Of a stretch of DNA of 40,464 nt, positions 1-8,257 are shown one piece after another. The translations under genes and the position numbers were made by a program. Source of the stretch: JAADGZ01 sp964596835 (GTDB lineage Bacteria > Pseudomonadota > Gammaproteobacteria > UBA6429 > Thiohalophilaceae); the NCBI GenBank assembly GCA_964596835.1, contig CAZQVV010000014.1:1-40464 (forward strand), in the 5' to 3' direction. The notes beneath the pieces were generated by a model. The model was given only the letters and a program-made list of their open reading frames with translations, was not told the DNA's origin and ran no database searches. Each line of letters opens with the position of its first letter. Within the stretch, counting starts at the first letter, position 1.

Positions 1-113
1 TTAGGGTATGCCGAAAAGAGTGGTTCTGTCCTGAACCCTAAATCTGTATTGAATCCAAATTGGAGCCTGCTGACACAATTCTGTCAAAAATTAGATCTAC
101 ACTCTATGCAGGC

Positions 114-142
114 TTGAATGAAGTGCCGCTAATATTTATATC
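114..142 (+). promoter_or_regulatory. Weak sigma-70-like promoter candidate for the small membrane protein gene
   Basis: A TTGAAT hexamer at 114-119 and TATATC at 137-142 are separated by 17 bases, each matching the sigma-70 consensus at four of six positions. Transcription would begin near 149, just before the hairpin at 156-176, leaving a leader of about 55 nt. This is pattern matching only. Confidence 0.25.
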
Positions 143-155
143 TAAAGTCTTATAG

Positions 156-176
156 ACGCCTGTCGCTAACAGGCGT
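156..176. repeat. Perfect 8-bp hairpin in the leader of the small membrane protein gene
   Basis: ACGCCTGT at 156-163 pairs perfectly with ACAGGCGT at 169-176 around a 5-nt loop. It ends 28 bases before the GTG start at 205. Only a weak T-run follows, so it may be a terminator of an upstream gene outside the window, a leader hairpin, or an operator. Confidence 0.5.
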
Positions 177-204
177 AGTTTAGCCTTCCCCGACTAAGGA
201 GAAA

Positions 205-435
205 GTGAGCAGTGAAGCTGAAAGCGGCATAAAAATGATTGAATCATTGAAAAAATATGTTCTATTGGGGTTTCTAATTTCCTGCCTTGGCCTGGTGTTG
301 TATGCCATGCCGGAGCGTTCGATATTGCGTGAAGAGATAATGGGGCGTGACCTGCAGGTTAAGCCGCAGTCTAAATTAATCGATAAAAAACAGCATCAGA
401 TGGCATCTCGCAAGCTGGATGATGTCTCTTTATAA
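205..435 (+). CDS. Small single-span membrane protein, function unknown
   Basis: A 76-residue protein. I do not recognise the family. Residues about 18-35 (YVLLGFLISCLGLVLYAM) form one hydrophobic segment, preceded by lysines and followed by a charged, Lys/Gln-rich tail, which suggests an inner-membrane anchor with a short soluble tail. The GTG start at 205 has AAGGAG at 196-201 only 3 nt upstream. An internal ATG at 235 lacks a ribosome binding site but would give a 66-residue protein with the same membrane span. It is the only rightward gene before 8258 and converges with the SPOR gene. It could be a genuine small membrane protein or a chance reading frame; the Shine-Dalgarno site and the clean membrane segment favour the former. 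Confidence 0.5.
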   Translation: MSSEAESGIKMIESLKKYVLLGFLISCLGLVLYAMPERSILREEIMGRDLQVKPQSKLIDKKQHQMASRKLDDVSL

Positions 436-514
436 GCTAAACAATCCCTTTTAGATTCAATTATACGTCTCCTGTTGAAGCCGGGGGAGTCCCTTGCCGA
501 AGCGCTGGGAACGA

Positions 515-1138
515 TCAGTCAGGGGTATGGCGGGGATTATTTTTTTCCTTGACCACCATGGAGGCGATATTGTTTTTCTGCAGGCGCCTGCGGGTACGGT
601 TGAGCGTGGCGATATCATGCAGGGGACCGATACGAACGCGATACCAGGTATCGCTGTCATTGATTTTCACCGGCTGAATATTAGCGACGATGCCCTGCAT
701 AGCCAGTTGAGCTTTCAGACGATCAGCCTGGGCCGGGTTACGAAAGGAGCCGGCCTGCAGAATATAGCGGCTATCACGTTCCCTGCTGGGCGTTTTTTTG
801 CTTGAGCGGGCTTTCTTAATCAGCTCCTCTTCGGGAATGGCGACCTCCAGTTCAGGCAGGATGGTGTAGAAGTCGAATTTTGGCCGAGTCTCGCGGATCG
901 CTTTGGCCACCGTGGCTTTGGTTTTTTCCTTCGCTGCGCGGGTGATCTTGGCACCTTCATCAAACATTCTGTTGAGGGTCGTGGAAAGATCGGTTTTATG
1001 ATCCTTTGCCGTATTGTTGTTGATATAAATCAGCAGGGCGATGAACAGGCCGATAATGAGGCCGCCGAGCATCCAGACCCAGCCGGGCAGGATACGGGCG
1101 TTTTCAGGCCGGGATGTTTTGGCGTAATCTTTGGGCAT
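515..1138 (-). CDS. SPOR-domain membrane protein (FtsN-like)
   Basis: A 207-residue single-span protein. Residues about 18-39 (WVWMLGGLIIGLFIALLIYI) are a transmembrane segment after a short cytoplasmic N-terminus. A charged periplasmic linker rich in Lys/Glu/Arg follows. The C-terminal 75 residues carry a SPOR domain (YILQAGSFRNPAQADRLKAQL-type start; WYRVRIGP core). SPOR domains bind denuded septal peptidoglycan, and this size and topology match the FtsN/DedD group of division proteins. It lies 15 bases after argS on the same strand, a common place for FtsN-like genes in gammaproteobacteria, and is probably cotranscribed. The short FtsN essential helix cannot be confirmed by eye, so I leave the symbol blank. 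Confidence 0.88.
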   Translation of the reverse strand: MPKDYAKTSRPENARILPGWVWMLGGLIIGLFIALLIYINNNTAKDHKTDLSTTLNRMFDEGAKITRAAKEKTKATVAKAIRETRPKFDFYTILPELEVAIPEEELIKKARSSKKTPSRERDSRYILQAGSFRNPAQADRLKAQLAMQGIVANIQPVKINDSDTWYRVRIGPLHDIATLNRTRRRLQKNNIASMVVKEKNNPRHTPD

Positions 1139-1153
1139 TAAGGATTCATGCCT

Positions 1154-2950
1154 TTACATACTCTCGGGTGCGGATACGCCCAGCAGTCCCAGGCCATTGG
1201 CGATCACCTGTTTTACCGACAGAATCAGGGCCAGCCGCGCCTGGCGCAGTGCAGTATCATCCACCAAAAACTGATGAGCGTTGTAGTAGGTGTGATAGTC
1301 GTTGGCCAGTTCACGCAGGTAATGAGCGAGCTGGTGCGGTTCGTGATTCAGGGCGGCGGCTTCCAGCACCTCCGGGTAACGGCTCAAACTTGAAAGCAAA
1401 ATTTGCTCGTGTTTTTCAGTCAGTCTGCCCAGTTGTTGCAGGCTGCTGGCCTGATCATAGGATAGCTTCTTTTCTTCAAGCTGACGAAACACGCTGCAAA
1501 CCCGCGCATGCGCGTATTGTATATAATATAGCGGATTGTCATTGGATCGGGATTTGGCCAGATCCAGATCGAAGTCCATGTGCTGTTCACATTTGCGCAG
1601 GACGTAGAAAAAGCGCGCCGCGTCACTGCCGATTTCCTTACGCAATTGACGCAGGGTAACGAACTGACCCGAGCGGGTGGACATTTGCATTTTTTCGCCG
1701 CCACGGTAAAGTACGGCGAACTGCACCAGCAGCACATCCAGTTTGGCGGGATCATCACCGACGGCCTGCATGGCGGCTTTGACTCGCGGCACATAGCCGT
1801 GGTGATCGGCGCCCCAGATATCGATCACCCGCTCGAAGCCACGTTCCAGCTTGTCCATGTGATAAGCGATGTCAGAAGCAAAGTAGGTGCTCTGGCCATT
1901 GTCGCGCACCAGTACCCGATCCTTCTCATCGCCGAAGTCGGAGGAGCGAAACCATTTGGCCCCCTCTTTTTCATAGACGTGACCGCTTTTCTCCAGCCGT
2001 TCAACCGCGCGCTCGACCGCGCCGCTTTCTGTCAATGAACGTTCAGAGAACCACTTTTCGTAATTGACATTGAACTGTGACAGGTCGTCACGGATATCCG
2101 CCAGAATATAGTCAAGCCCGGTATCGAATACAAAGCGATAGTCGTCGGCACCAAGCAGGGTTTTGGCCTGGGCAATCAGCGCGTCGATATATTTTTCCTT
2201 GTCGCCGCCCTCGGTTTCATCTGCTGGCAGTGCGGCGGCAATTTCATCCCAGGCATGACGCAGGCGATCACCGTTTTCACGATGCAGCTTGGCGGCCACG
2301 TCCCAGACATAGTCGCCTTTATAACCGTTGACCGGAAAGGGCAGTTCTTCACCTGCCAGTTCCAGATAGCGCAGCCAGACGCTGGCGGCAAGAATGTCCA
2401 TTTGCCGCCCGGCATCGTTGACGTAATATTCGCGGTGAACCTCAAAACCCATGGCCGCCAGCAGATCCGCCACAGTGGCACCGTAGGCGGCCCCACGGCC
2501 ATGGCCGACATGCAGGGGACCGGTAGGATTGGCGGAAACAAACTCTACCTGGACTCGTTTACCGGCACCCAGGTGGGTGTGGCCATAGTCTTCCCCAGCC
2601 TCAAGAATGGTCGGCACCACGGCCTGAAAAGCCTGCTGGCTCAGGCGGAAATTGATAAAACCCGGTCCGGCAATCTCAACCTTGACGACATGATCGGAGG
2701 CGGGCAATGCGGCGACCAGATCATCGGCTATATCCCGCGGTTTTCGGCGTGCCCCTTTCGCCAGCAGCATGGCCAGGTTGCTGGCAAAATCGCCATGTGC
2801 GGGATCGCGAGTGCGTTCAACCTGAAGGGTGGGATTGGCATCAGTCGGCAATGCGCCAGCCTGTTTGAGGCTGTCCAGCGCCTGCTGGAGCAAGATCATG
2901 ATTTGCTGTTTCAATGTTGCGTCTTTGTTGGTTGTCAGGGGTTGGAGCAT
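1154..2950 (-). CDS. argS: Arginyl-tRNA synthetase
   Basis: Class Ia synthetase that charges tRNA-Arg with arginine in the cytoplasm. The HIGH-type motif appears as TGPLHVGHGRG and the KMSKS-equivalent loop as EKMQMSTRSG, typical of ArgS, which often lacks canonical KMSKS. The C-terminal DALR anticodon-binding domain ends normally (HQLAHYLRELANDYHTYYN). From the ATG at 2950 the protein is 598 residues; the family is usually about 560-590. A TTG at 2914 (586 aa) or ATG at 2899 (581 aa) would fit the family N-terminus better, and none has a clear ribosome binding site. The frame stays open to a GTG at 3016, but that stretch overlaps a dispersed hairpin (2994-3016) and is unlikely to be coding. 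It follows the AI-2E permease gene on the same strand. Confidence 0.96.
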   Translation of the reverse strand: MLQPLTTNKDATLKQQIMILLQQALDSLKQAGALPTDANPTLQVERTRDPAHGDFASNLAMLLAKGARRKPRDIADDLVAALPASDHVVKVEIAGPGFINFRLSQQAFQAVVPTILEAGEDYGHTHLGAGKRVQVEFVSANPTGPLHVGHGRGAAYGATVADLLAAMGFEVHREYYVNDAGRQMDILAASVWLRYLELAGEELPFPVNGYKGDYVWDVAAKLHRENGDRLRHAWDEIAAALPADETEGGDKEKYIDALIAQAKTLLGADDYRFVFDTGLDYILADIRDDLSQFNVNYEKWFSERSLTESGAVERAVERLEKSGHVYEKEGAKWFRSSDFGDEKDRVLVRDNGQSTYFASDIAYHMDKLERGFERVIDIWGADHHGYVPRVKAAMQAVGDDPAKLDVLLVQFAVLYRGGEKMQMSTRSGQFVTLRQLRKEIGSDAARFFYVLRKCEQHMDFDLDLAKSRSNDNPLYYIQYAHARVCSVFRQLEEKKLSYDQASSLQQLGRLTEKHEQILLSSLSRYPEVLEAAALNHEPHQLAHYLRELANDYHTYYNAHQFLVDDTALRQARLALILSVKQVIANGLGLLGVSAPESM

Positions 2951-2993
2951 GAATGGGGTACGGAGCGGGATGTTACTACAAAAGCCCGGTAGG

Positions 2994-3016
2994 GTGGGCA
3001 TGGTTTTTATGCCCAC
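2994..3016. repeat. Dispersed-type hairpin between permease gene and argS
   Basis: GTGGGCAT at 2994-3001 pairs with ATGCCCAC at 3009-3016 around a 7-nt loop. The neighbouring GGTAGGGTGGGCA wording is typical of small intergenic repeats scattered in proteobacterial chromosomes. It lies in the 82-bp gap between the permease stop and the likely argS start and may shape operon mRNA. Confidence 0.6.
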
Positions 3017-3032
3017 GCGTTTAGGCTAGCCA

Positions 3033-4076
3033 CTAAGCTCGCGGATGCTCTCCCAGCCAGATCGCCAGCCAGCGAGTTTGGTCATTATCTTCCAGGGCAA
3101 TTTTCAGGCTCATGGTCAGGGGCACGGACAACAGCATACCCACCGGCCCCAGCAGCCAGCCCCAGAAGATCAGGGACAGGAATATCACCAGGGTGGAGAG
3201 ACCGATGCCACGTCCGAGCAGGCGTGGCTCGACGAAGTTGCCGATGATGAAATTTACCAGCAGATAGACCAGGGCGGTGGCGCCGGCGGCCCCTATACCC
3301 AGCTGGATCAGGGCCAGTAGAATAGCCGGCACCGCCGCGATAATTGAGCCAATGTTGGGAATGAAATTGAGCAAAAAGGCGAGAAAGCCCCAGAGTACGG
3401 GATAATCCACGCCAATGATCATCAGAGCGAGGGCGACGATGATGGCGGTGGCCAGACTGACCAGTGACTTGATGGCGATGTAGTGGTTGACGCCGGTCAT
3501 AAAACGTCTGAAGCGGGCCATAGATTTCTCGGTATCACCGGTCATGGCGCGCAGTTTGGCGGCGAAGCTGGAGCTTTCCAGGAGAATGAAGACCACAGTC
3601 AGCAGGATCAGAAAGGTGTTACTCAGCACCTGGCCCAGTCCGCTGAGCAGGGCCTGTACCAGCTGCATGGCCGCTGCCGGATTGATAATATTTTCGAGGT
3701 TCAGGCTTGAAGTGTCTATGCCCAGCTTCTGCATGGTATTCAGCAGGGTCAGGGTCAGCCCATGCAGACGATCCTGATATTGGGGCAGGGAGCGGCTAAA
3801 ATCAGTGAGTGAGCTGCCGACGAACAGGGCGGTGAGAAAGAAGGCGATCACCAGACCGGTGATCACGATGAGTACCGCAAACGCAGGCGGCACTCTGCGT
3901 CGAGTCAGCCAGGCCATGGGGGAACGGCAGGCCACGGCGATAAAAACCGACAGCAGAAAAGGCACCAGAATCGGTGTTATCACACGCATGCCGGCAATAA
4001 TAACCACCAGCGCGGCAAGCGCCAGCAGCAGCAAGATCAGGGATTGTTTTTGCCTGCCGGGTTGCGTCTCTGACAT
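3033..4076 (-). CDS. AI-2E family transporter (PerM/UPF0118 type permease)
   Basis: A 347-residue polytopic inner-membrane protein with about seven or eight hydrophobic segments. It opens with paired N-terminal spans (LILLLLALAALVVIIAG, ILVPFLLSVFIAVAC) and a central soluble stretch near residues 100-140, then the typical late segments GVDYPVLWGFLAFLLNFIPNIGSII and LLGPVGMLLSVPLTM. This is the pattern of the AI-2E/PerM family, whose substrates are mostly undefined (AI-2 export and Na+/H+ exchange are known for some members). I chose the ATG at 4076 because GGAG at 4083-4086 lies 6 nt upstream; the ATG at 4082 abuts that site. It sits between priA and argS on the same strand. The permease assignment is secure, the substrate is not. 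Confidence 0.88.
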   Translation of the reverse strand: MSETQPGRQKQSLILLLLALAALVVIIAGMRVITPILVPFLLSVFIAVACRSPMAWLTRRRVPPAFAVLIVITGLVIAFFLTALFVGSSLTDFSRSLPQYQDRLHGLTLTLLNTMQKLGIDTSSLNLENIINPAAAMQLVQALLSGLGQVLSNTFLILLTVVFILLESSSFAAKLRAMTGDTEKSMARFRRFMTGVNHYIAIKSLVSLATAIIVALALMIIGVDYPVLWGFLAFLLNFIPNIGSIIAAVPAILLALIQLGIGAAGATALVYLLVNFIIGNFVEPRLLGRGIGLSTLVIFLSLIFWGWLLGPVGMLLSVPLTMSLKIALEDNDQTRWLAIWLGEHPRA

Positions 4077-4135
4077 GTCCATCTCCAGCCATCTTCATCA
4101 GGCTGGAGTGTAACTGATGCTGAAGTGTGAAAGAA

Positions 4136-6373
4136 CTAATACATTTCCATCGGATCCACGTCAATCGACCAGCGCACCTTGCGCGCGCTTTTCATATTTT
4201 CCAGTGGCGGCATGAGCCGTGCTAACCACTGTTGTAGCTCTCCCCGTTGATGATGCTGAAACAGGAGCTGAGCGCGGAAGCGTCCGGCGCGGCGTTCCAT
4301 CGGCGCGGGCAGGGGGCCAAAGGCCAGCAGCTGTGGCTGGATGAGGGCGGCCTGTTGTTTCGCCTGCTGTAGAAACTGCATCGCAGCCTCGGCCTCGGGG
4401 CTTTCTGCGCGTAATAGTGCGAGATGACTGTAGGGGGGCAGTTGCGCCTCGGCGCGTTCCTTGAGCAAGGACTGGGAGAAGCCAGGGTAGTCGTGGCGCA
4501 GTAGAAAATGTAGCAAGGGGTTGTCTGGCTGGTGCGTCTGGATCAGGACTTCACCGGCGCGTTCGGCGCGTCCCGCGCGTCCGGCCACCTGCAAAAGCAG
4601 TTGCCCCATGCGTTCGCTGGCGCGGAAGTCCGCGCTAAACAGGCCGTAGTCAGCATCGAGCATACCGACCAGGGTGACATTGGGAAAATGATGACCCTTG
4701 GCCAGCATCTGGGTGCCCACCAGAATAACCGGTGCGCCGCGCTGGATTTCGGCCAGTTTCTGATCGAGGCTGCCCTTGCGGCGGGTGCTGTCACGGTCGA
4801 TGCGCAAGATCCGGATATGCGGGAAGCGCGCGGTCAGTGTGTCTTCCACGCGCTCGGTTCCGGCACCCATGAAATGCAGGTTGCCGCTGTTGCAGTCCGG
4901 GCAGCCCCGGTTGACCGGGCGCTGTGAACCGCAATGATGGCAGCGTAGCTGCTGTTGTCCGTGATGCACGGTCATGTGCGCGTCACAGCGCAGGCAGCGG
5001 GCGTGCCAGCCGCACTCGTGGCACATGAGCACGGGCGCATAGCCGCGGCGGTTGATAAATAACAGCACCTGGCCCTTGTCATCCAGATGCTGGCGGACGC
5101 GGGTCAGTAGCTGGGCGCTGAGTCCCTGTTCGAGTTTCTGGTGCCGGATATCGAGCAGGTGTAACTGTGGCCGTTGCGCATTACCCGCTCGCTCGGGCAG
5201 TAACAGCATCTGTGAGCGCTGCTGGGCAACGTTGTGCAGGCTTTCCAGTGAGGGGGTGGCGGAGCCCAGGATGATGGGAATGCCCGCTTTCCGGGCCCGT
5301 ACAATGGCCAGGTCGCGGGCGTTGTAGCGGAAGCTGTCCTGCTGCTTGAAGGACAGATCATGCTCCTCATCGAGAATGATCAGGCCGAGCTTTGGCAGCG
5401 GTGTGAACAGCGCTGAGCGGGTGCCAATCAGTACGCCCGCCCTGCCTGCGGCGCAGGCCAGCCAGTTGTCCAAGCGCGCCTGATCGGAGAGCCCCGAATG
5501 CAGCAGCGCAATCGGTCCGTTTATCTGTTGGCTGAGGCGCTCACGGAAACGCTGCATCAACTGCGGAGTAAGACCGATCTCGGGCGCCAGCACCAGTACC
5601 TGCCGGCCCGCAGTCAGCACCTTCTGGATAACCTGTAGGTAAACCTCGGTTTTGCCGCTGCCGGTGATGCCATTGAGCAGGTAACACTGATAGTGATCCA
5701 GGCCGGTGCTGATGGCGTCCAGCACCGCTTGCTGATGCGGGTTGAGTGCCGGTGCGACTGCTTTCGGTTTGTCAGCCTCAGCAGGCGAAGTCAGCGTAAA
5801 TTCACGTTTGCGGATCGTTACCCAGCCTTTTAGCACCAGGCGGGCCATGCTTGATCGCCAGTTTAGCTGTTGCTGATTCAATGAGGAGGCGTCCAGCCCG
5901 GCAGGATATTGTTGCAGGATCTGTAGCAGCGCAGCCTGTTTCGGCGCTCGCTTGAGGCTGCCCGGATCCGTTTTCCAGCCTGCCGGACTCAACTGCCAGC
6001 AGGATTCTGTCTTCGCCCGCGCGGCCTGTCCCTGGCGCAGCAGGGTGGGCAGGCTGCCGAGGATCACCTCGCCAATGGAATGCTGGTAATAACGGCTGGC
6101 CCAATGCATCAGCGCCAGTAGCTCTTGCGGCAGAATAGGCTGGCTGTCCAGGAGCGCCTCGGCCCGGCGCAGTTTTTGTAATGCCAGTTCACTGTGATCG
6201 GCAACGTCCAGCAGCACGCCTACCAGTTTTCGCCGGCCAAAGGGTACGCGCAGGCGCACACCGGGTTGCAGTTGTGCCGATGTGCAACCGGAAGGTGGCA
6301 GGTAATCAAAAATACGTCGCAACGGGCCGGGGAGGGCCATGCGCAGAATCAGCTCAGAATCAAATGTACTCAA
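4136..6373 (-). CDS. priA: Primosomal protein N' (replication restart helicase PriA)
   Basis: A 745-residue superfamily 2 DNA helicase that recognises stalled forks and reloads DnaB. Visible elements are an N-terminal fork-binding region (MALPGPLRRIFDYLPP), Walker A GITGSGKT at about 235-242, and the DEEH box at 335-338. The helicase core is interrupted by eight zinc-binding cysteines (C451, C454, C460, C463, C478, C481, C491, C494). Late helicase motifs read GTQMLAKGHHFPNVTLVG and QVAGRAGRAERAG. All expected catalytic and zinc residues are present. The start at 6373 is a TTG without a good ribosome binding site; its length upstream of ALPGPL fits other PriA proteins, whereas the internal ATG at 6340 would trim 11 residues. 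It is the first gene of the leftward block. Confidence 0.97.
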   Translation of the reverse strand: MSTFDSELILRMALPGPLRRIFDYLPPSGCTSAQLQPGVRLRVPFGRRKLVGVLLDVADHSELALQKLRRAEALLDSQPILPQELLALMHWASRYYQHSIGEVILGSLPTLLRQGQAARAKTESCWQLSPAGWKTDPGSLKRAPKQAALLQILQQYPAGLDASSLNQQQLNWRSSMARLVLKGWVTIRKREFTLTSPAEADKPKAVAPALNPHQQAVLDAISTGLDHYQCYLLNGITGSGKTEVYLQVIQKVLTAGRQVLVLAPEIGLTPQLMQRFRERLSQQINGPIALLHSGLSDQARLDNWLACAAGRAGVLIGTRSALFTPLPKLGLIILDEEHDLSFKQQDSFRYNARDLAIVRARKAGIPIILGSATPSLESLHNVAQQRSQMLLLPERAGNAQRPQLHLLDIRHQKLEQGLSAQLLTRVRQHLDDKGQVLLFINRRGYAPVLMCHECGWHARCLRCDAHMTVHHGQQQLRCHHCGSQRPVNRGCPDCNSGNLHFMGAGTERVEDTLTARFPHIRILRIDRDSTRRKGSLDQKLAEIQRGAPVILVGTQMLAKGHHFPNVTLVGMLDADYGLFSADFRASERMGQLLLQVAGRAGRAERAGEVLIQTHQPDNPLLHFLLRHDYPGFSQSLLKERAEAQLPPYSHLALLRAESPEAEAAMQFLQQAKQQAALIQPQLLAFGPLPAPMERRAGRFRAQLLFQHHQRGELQQWLARLMPPLENMKSARKVRWSIDVDPMEMY

Positions 6374-6484
6374 AGGGCGAAATTCCGGATTAAAATAGAG
6401 GATAAAAAGATTAACTTAGCGCAGTTTTGTCGAATCATTCTGGAATAAATACCCTAAGTCTTTGTCTGGTCTTGATTTCCTGCC

Positions 6485-6519
6485 TTATCCACAGAAGCTG
6501 TGGATAACTCTGTGGATGG
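6485..6519. promoter_or_regulatory. Pair of perfect inverted DnaA boxes plus a third degenerate box
   Basis: TTATCCACA at 6485-6493 and its exact reverse complement TGTGGATAA at 6499-6507 form a dyad; both match the strong DnaA box. TGTGGATGG at 6511-6519 matches the inverted box at seven of nine positions. Together 6485-6507 can also fold into a 10-bp stem with a 3-nt loop. Binding by DnaA is inferred from the consensus. Confidence 0.7.
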
Positions 6520-6676
6520 GGTGGGGTAAAACCTCTCAAGACCTGATGATTATTACACTATTGTTAAAGTGGACAGTTTTTGTGCGCAAGTTAAATAATA
6601 CAATTAACAATAACTTACATTATTTTATTAGAGTTTCGCCGTTTTTTGACAGCTAAGTTGTTGTTCCTGCGGGTGC

Positions 6677-6685
6677 TGTGCATAA
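6677..6685. promoter_or_regulatory. Consensus DnaA box (TGTGCATAA)
   Basis: TGTGCATAA is the reverse complement of TTATGCACA, which fits the TTATNCACA consensus. It lies on the far side of the AT-rich segment from the dyad at 6485-6507. A further degenerate match, TGTGCGCAA, lies at 6581-6589. Confidence 0.5.
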
Positions 6686-6854
6686 CAATAGAAAAAATTC
6701 AGAAACAGGCTTGTCATTCATGCTTTTTCTGTGCTAATCAGCGCTTCCAGGTGGTTCAAAGTGGCCGGAATGGCGCATCAAGGTTTATATCTTAATCCTG
6801 AATAAATATCACTGCTGTCCCGTTAGTTCTCGCTGCTCTTTAATGATTTCGATT

Positions 6855-6881
6855 ACCCGAGTTGCTTCAGCTTACTCGGGT
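6855..6881. terminator. Hairpin after the MgtC/DUF4010 gene
   Basis: ACCCGAGT at 6855-6862 and ACTCGGGT at 6874-6881 form a perfect 8-bp stem with an 11-nt loop. It lies just past the stop of the leftward gene at 6894. No U-run follows on that strand, so it is a terminator candidate or mRNA end-protecting hairpin rather than a classical intrinsic terminator. Confidence 0.45.
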
Positions 6882-6893
6882 TCCTGGATTAAT

Positions 6894-8162
6894 TCAGAGA
6901 ATCAGTAAGGCGATGGCCAGAGGCGCCAGCAGCCCGACCGTAATGCGCCAGCCCAGCGCTACCTGACCGGCAAAAAACGCGATGCCGGTTTTGATGATGC
7001 TATTGACTACGGCGGCGAGCAGAATAGCGTATGCGGCGGCGTCCAGCGGCAGTTGTTGCAGGCTCATATGTGTGAGCGAGAGCGTGATAGCGTCAACATC
7101 GGCGATGCCGGAGGCGCCGGCCAGCAGATAGATTCCAGAATCACCGAAGTAATGCACCATTATACGGGACAGCAGCATGATCATGGCCAGCAACAGGCCG
7201 AATTGCAGGGCACTGGCGATATGAAAAGGGTTGCGCAGACGTGGATGACTGGATTGTGGCGTATCAGCTTTCGATTGGCGCCAGAAGACAAAGGCCAGCA
7301 GATAGATCAGGGCGGCGCTCAACAGCACGGGCAACAGAAGCTGGCGGCCGAGCAGGGGATTGAATATAAAGGTAATCACCAGCATGCGCGGAAACATGGT
7401 AGCGCAGGCAGCCAGAATACCAGCCGCCGTGGCATTGGTATAACCGGGATGTTTATGGGTCAGACGTGAGAGGTGCAGGGTGACGGCGGTGGACGATGCC
7501 AGTCCGCCGAAGATGCCGGTGATCAGCACACCCTGGCGGGTGCCGGTGATTTTCATGGCAAAGTAGCCGACAAAGGAGATGGCGGCGATCAGTACCACCA
7601 TCCACCAGATCTGGTAGGGATTAAGCGCATCCCAGGGATCAAACGTGCGGTTAGGCAGCACCGGCAGGATGACCACGGAAATCAGCAGCATTTTCAGTAC
7701 GGCGTATAACTCGATGCGCTCCAGTTGACGCAGGAACCGGTGCAATACGGGTTTGACGCTTAACAAGAGGGTGATGACGACTGTGACGGGGGCCGCGATG
7801 TGAGCCTGGCCGAGGGTACACAGCGCGCCAAGCAGGAAGGTCAGCAGAATGGTGATGATGCTGGTAATACCGATGTCATCCTGCTCCCGGATACGCTGGT
7901 AATACGCGGCAATGGCGATCAGTACCAGGCCGATAAAACCGAAACCAATGAGCAGCATGTCGATCTGCTGTGCGAGCAGTGCCCAAATTCCCCCAAGCAG
8001 ACTGATCAGACCGTACGTGCGCAGCCCGGCAACACGTTCCCCCTCTTCCTGTTTGCGTGTGTGCCAACCGCGTTCCAGGCCAATCAGTAAACCCAGGGCC
8101 AGGGCCGAGGCAAGTTGCTGCAGGATGTTCAGTTCATTCAGTTCATTCAGCGAGTCAGGCAT
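6894..8162 (-). CDS. MgtC/SapB family membrane protein with DUF4010 domain
   Basis: A 422-residue polytopic membrane protein. The N-terminus carries the MgtC/SapB-like signature (LASALALGLLIGLERGW) followed by several membrane spans. The C-terminal half, with GGLASSTAVTLHLSRLT and GASGIADVDAITLSL, is the DUF4010 domain. Proteins of this architecture are conserved but of unknown transport function; a link to Mg2+ homeostasis exists only for distant MgtC relatives. I chose the ATG at 8162 because the upstream extension to 8264 would overlap the divergent kinase gene. No good ribosome binding site is visible. It is divergent from the kinase gene, with an inverted repeat between them. Confidence 0.88.
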   Translation of the reverse strand: MPDSLNELNELNILQQLASALALGLLIGLERGWHTRKQEEGERVAGLRTYGLISLLGGIWALLAQQIDMLLIGFGFIGLVLIAIAAYYQRIREQDDIGITSIITILLTFLLGALCTLGQAHIAAPVTVVITLLLSVKPVLHRFLRQLERIELYAVLKMLLISVVILPVLPNRTFDPWDALNPYQIWWMVVLIAAISFVGYFAMKITGTRQGVLITGIFGGLASSTAVTLHLSRLTHKHPGYTNATAAGILAACATMFPRMLVITFIFNPLLGRQLLLPVLLSAALIYLLAFVFWRQSKADTPQSSHPRLRNPFHIASALQFGLLLAMIMLLSRIMVHYFGDSGIYLLAGASGIADVDAITLSLTHMSLQQLPLDAAAYAILLAAVVNSIIKTGIAFFAGQVALGWRITVGLLAPLAIALLIL

Positions 8163-8207
8163 GAGAGGATTCTTAATAGCTGGCGTATAGTATAAAAATA
8201 GCAGCTG

Positions 8208-8233
8208 GGCGCTATTGGTTCCGGTATAGCGCC
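8208..8233. promoter_or_regulatory. Inverted repeat in the divergent promoter region
   Basis: GGCGCTAT at 8208-8215 and ATAGCGCC at 8226-8233 are perfect 8-bp arms around 10 bases. They lie in the 95-bp gap between two divergent genes, with TATA-like sequence nearby at 8187-8196. This is a plausible operator, or alternatively a leader hairpin of the kinase gene. Confidence 0.35.
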
Positions 8234-8257
8234 ATTTATTTTTGAGGCAGATCAGGT

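Larger units (their letters stand above)
6374..6893. other. 520-base intergenic region with DnaA boxes and AT-rich DNA
   Basis: This stretch between priA and the MgtC/DUF4010 gene has no convincing gene; a 64-codon frame at 6462-6656 runs through the DnaA boxes and has no ribosome binding site. It holds consensus DnaA boxes (6485-6507 and 6677-6685) and an AT-rich segment at about 6546-6635. A hairpin at 6855-6881 closes the region. The architecture resembles a bacterial replication origin. Confidence 0.6.

Noticed and set aside
1..41. 7-bp inverted repeat TTAGGGT (1-7) / ACCCTAA (35-41)
   Set aside because: Long 27-base loop and window edge; too weak to call a terminator or element.
1580..2038. 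Long plus-strand frames opposite argS, priA, permease and nifJ
   Set aside because: They mirror strongly conserved genes on the other strand and have no family signals of their own.
2951..3016. N-terminal extension of argS to a GTG at 3016
   Set aside because: It would translate a dispersed hairpin and makes the protein longer than the family.
6462..6656. 64-codon plus-strand frame near priA
   Set aside because: No ribosome binding site, runs through DnaA boxes and AT-rich DNA, no recognisable features.
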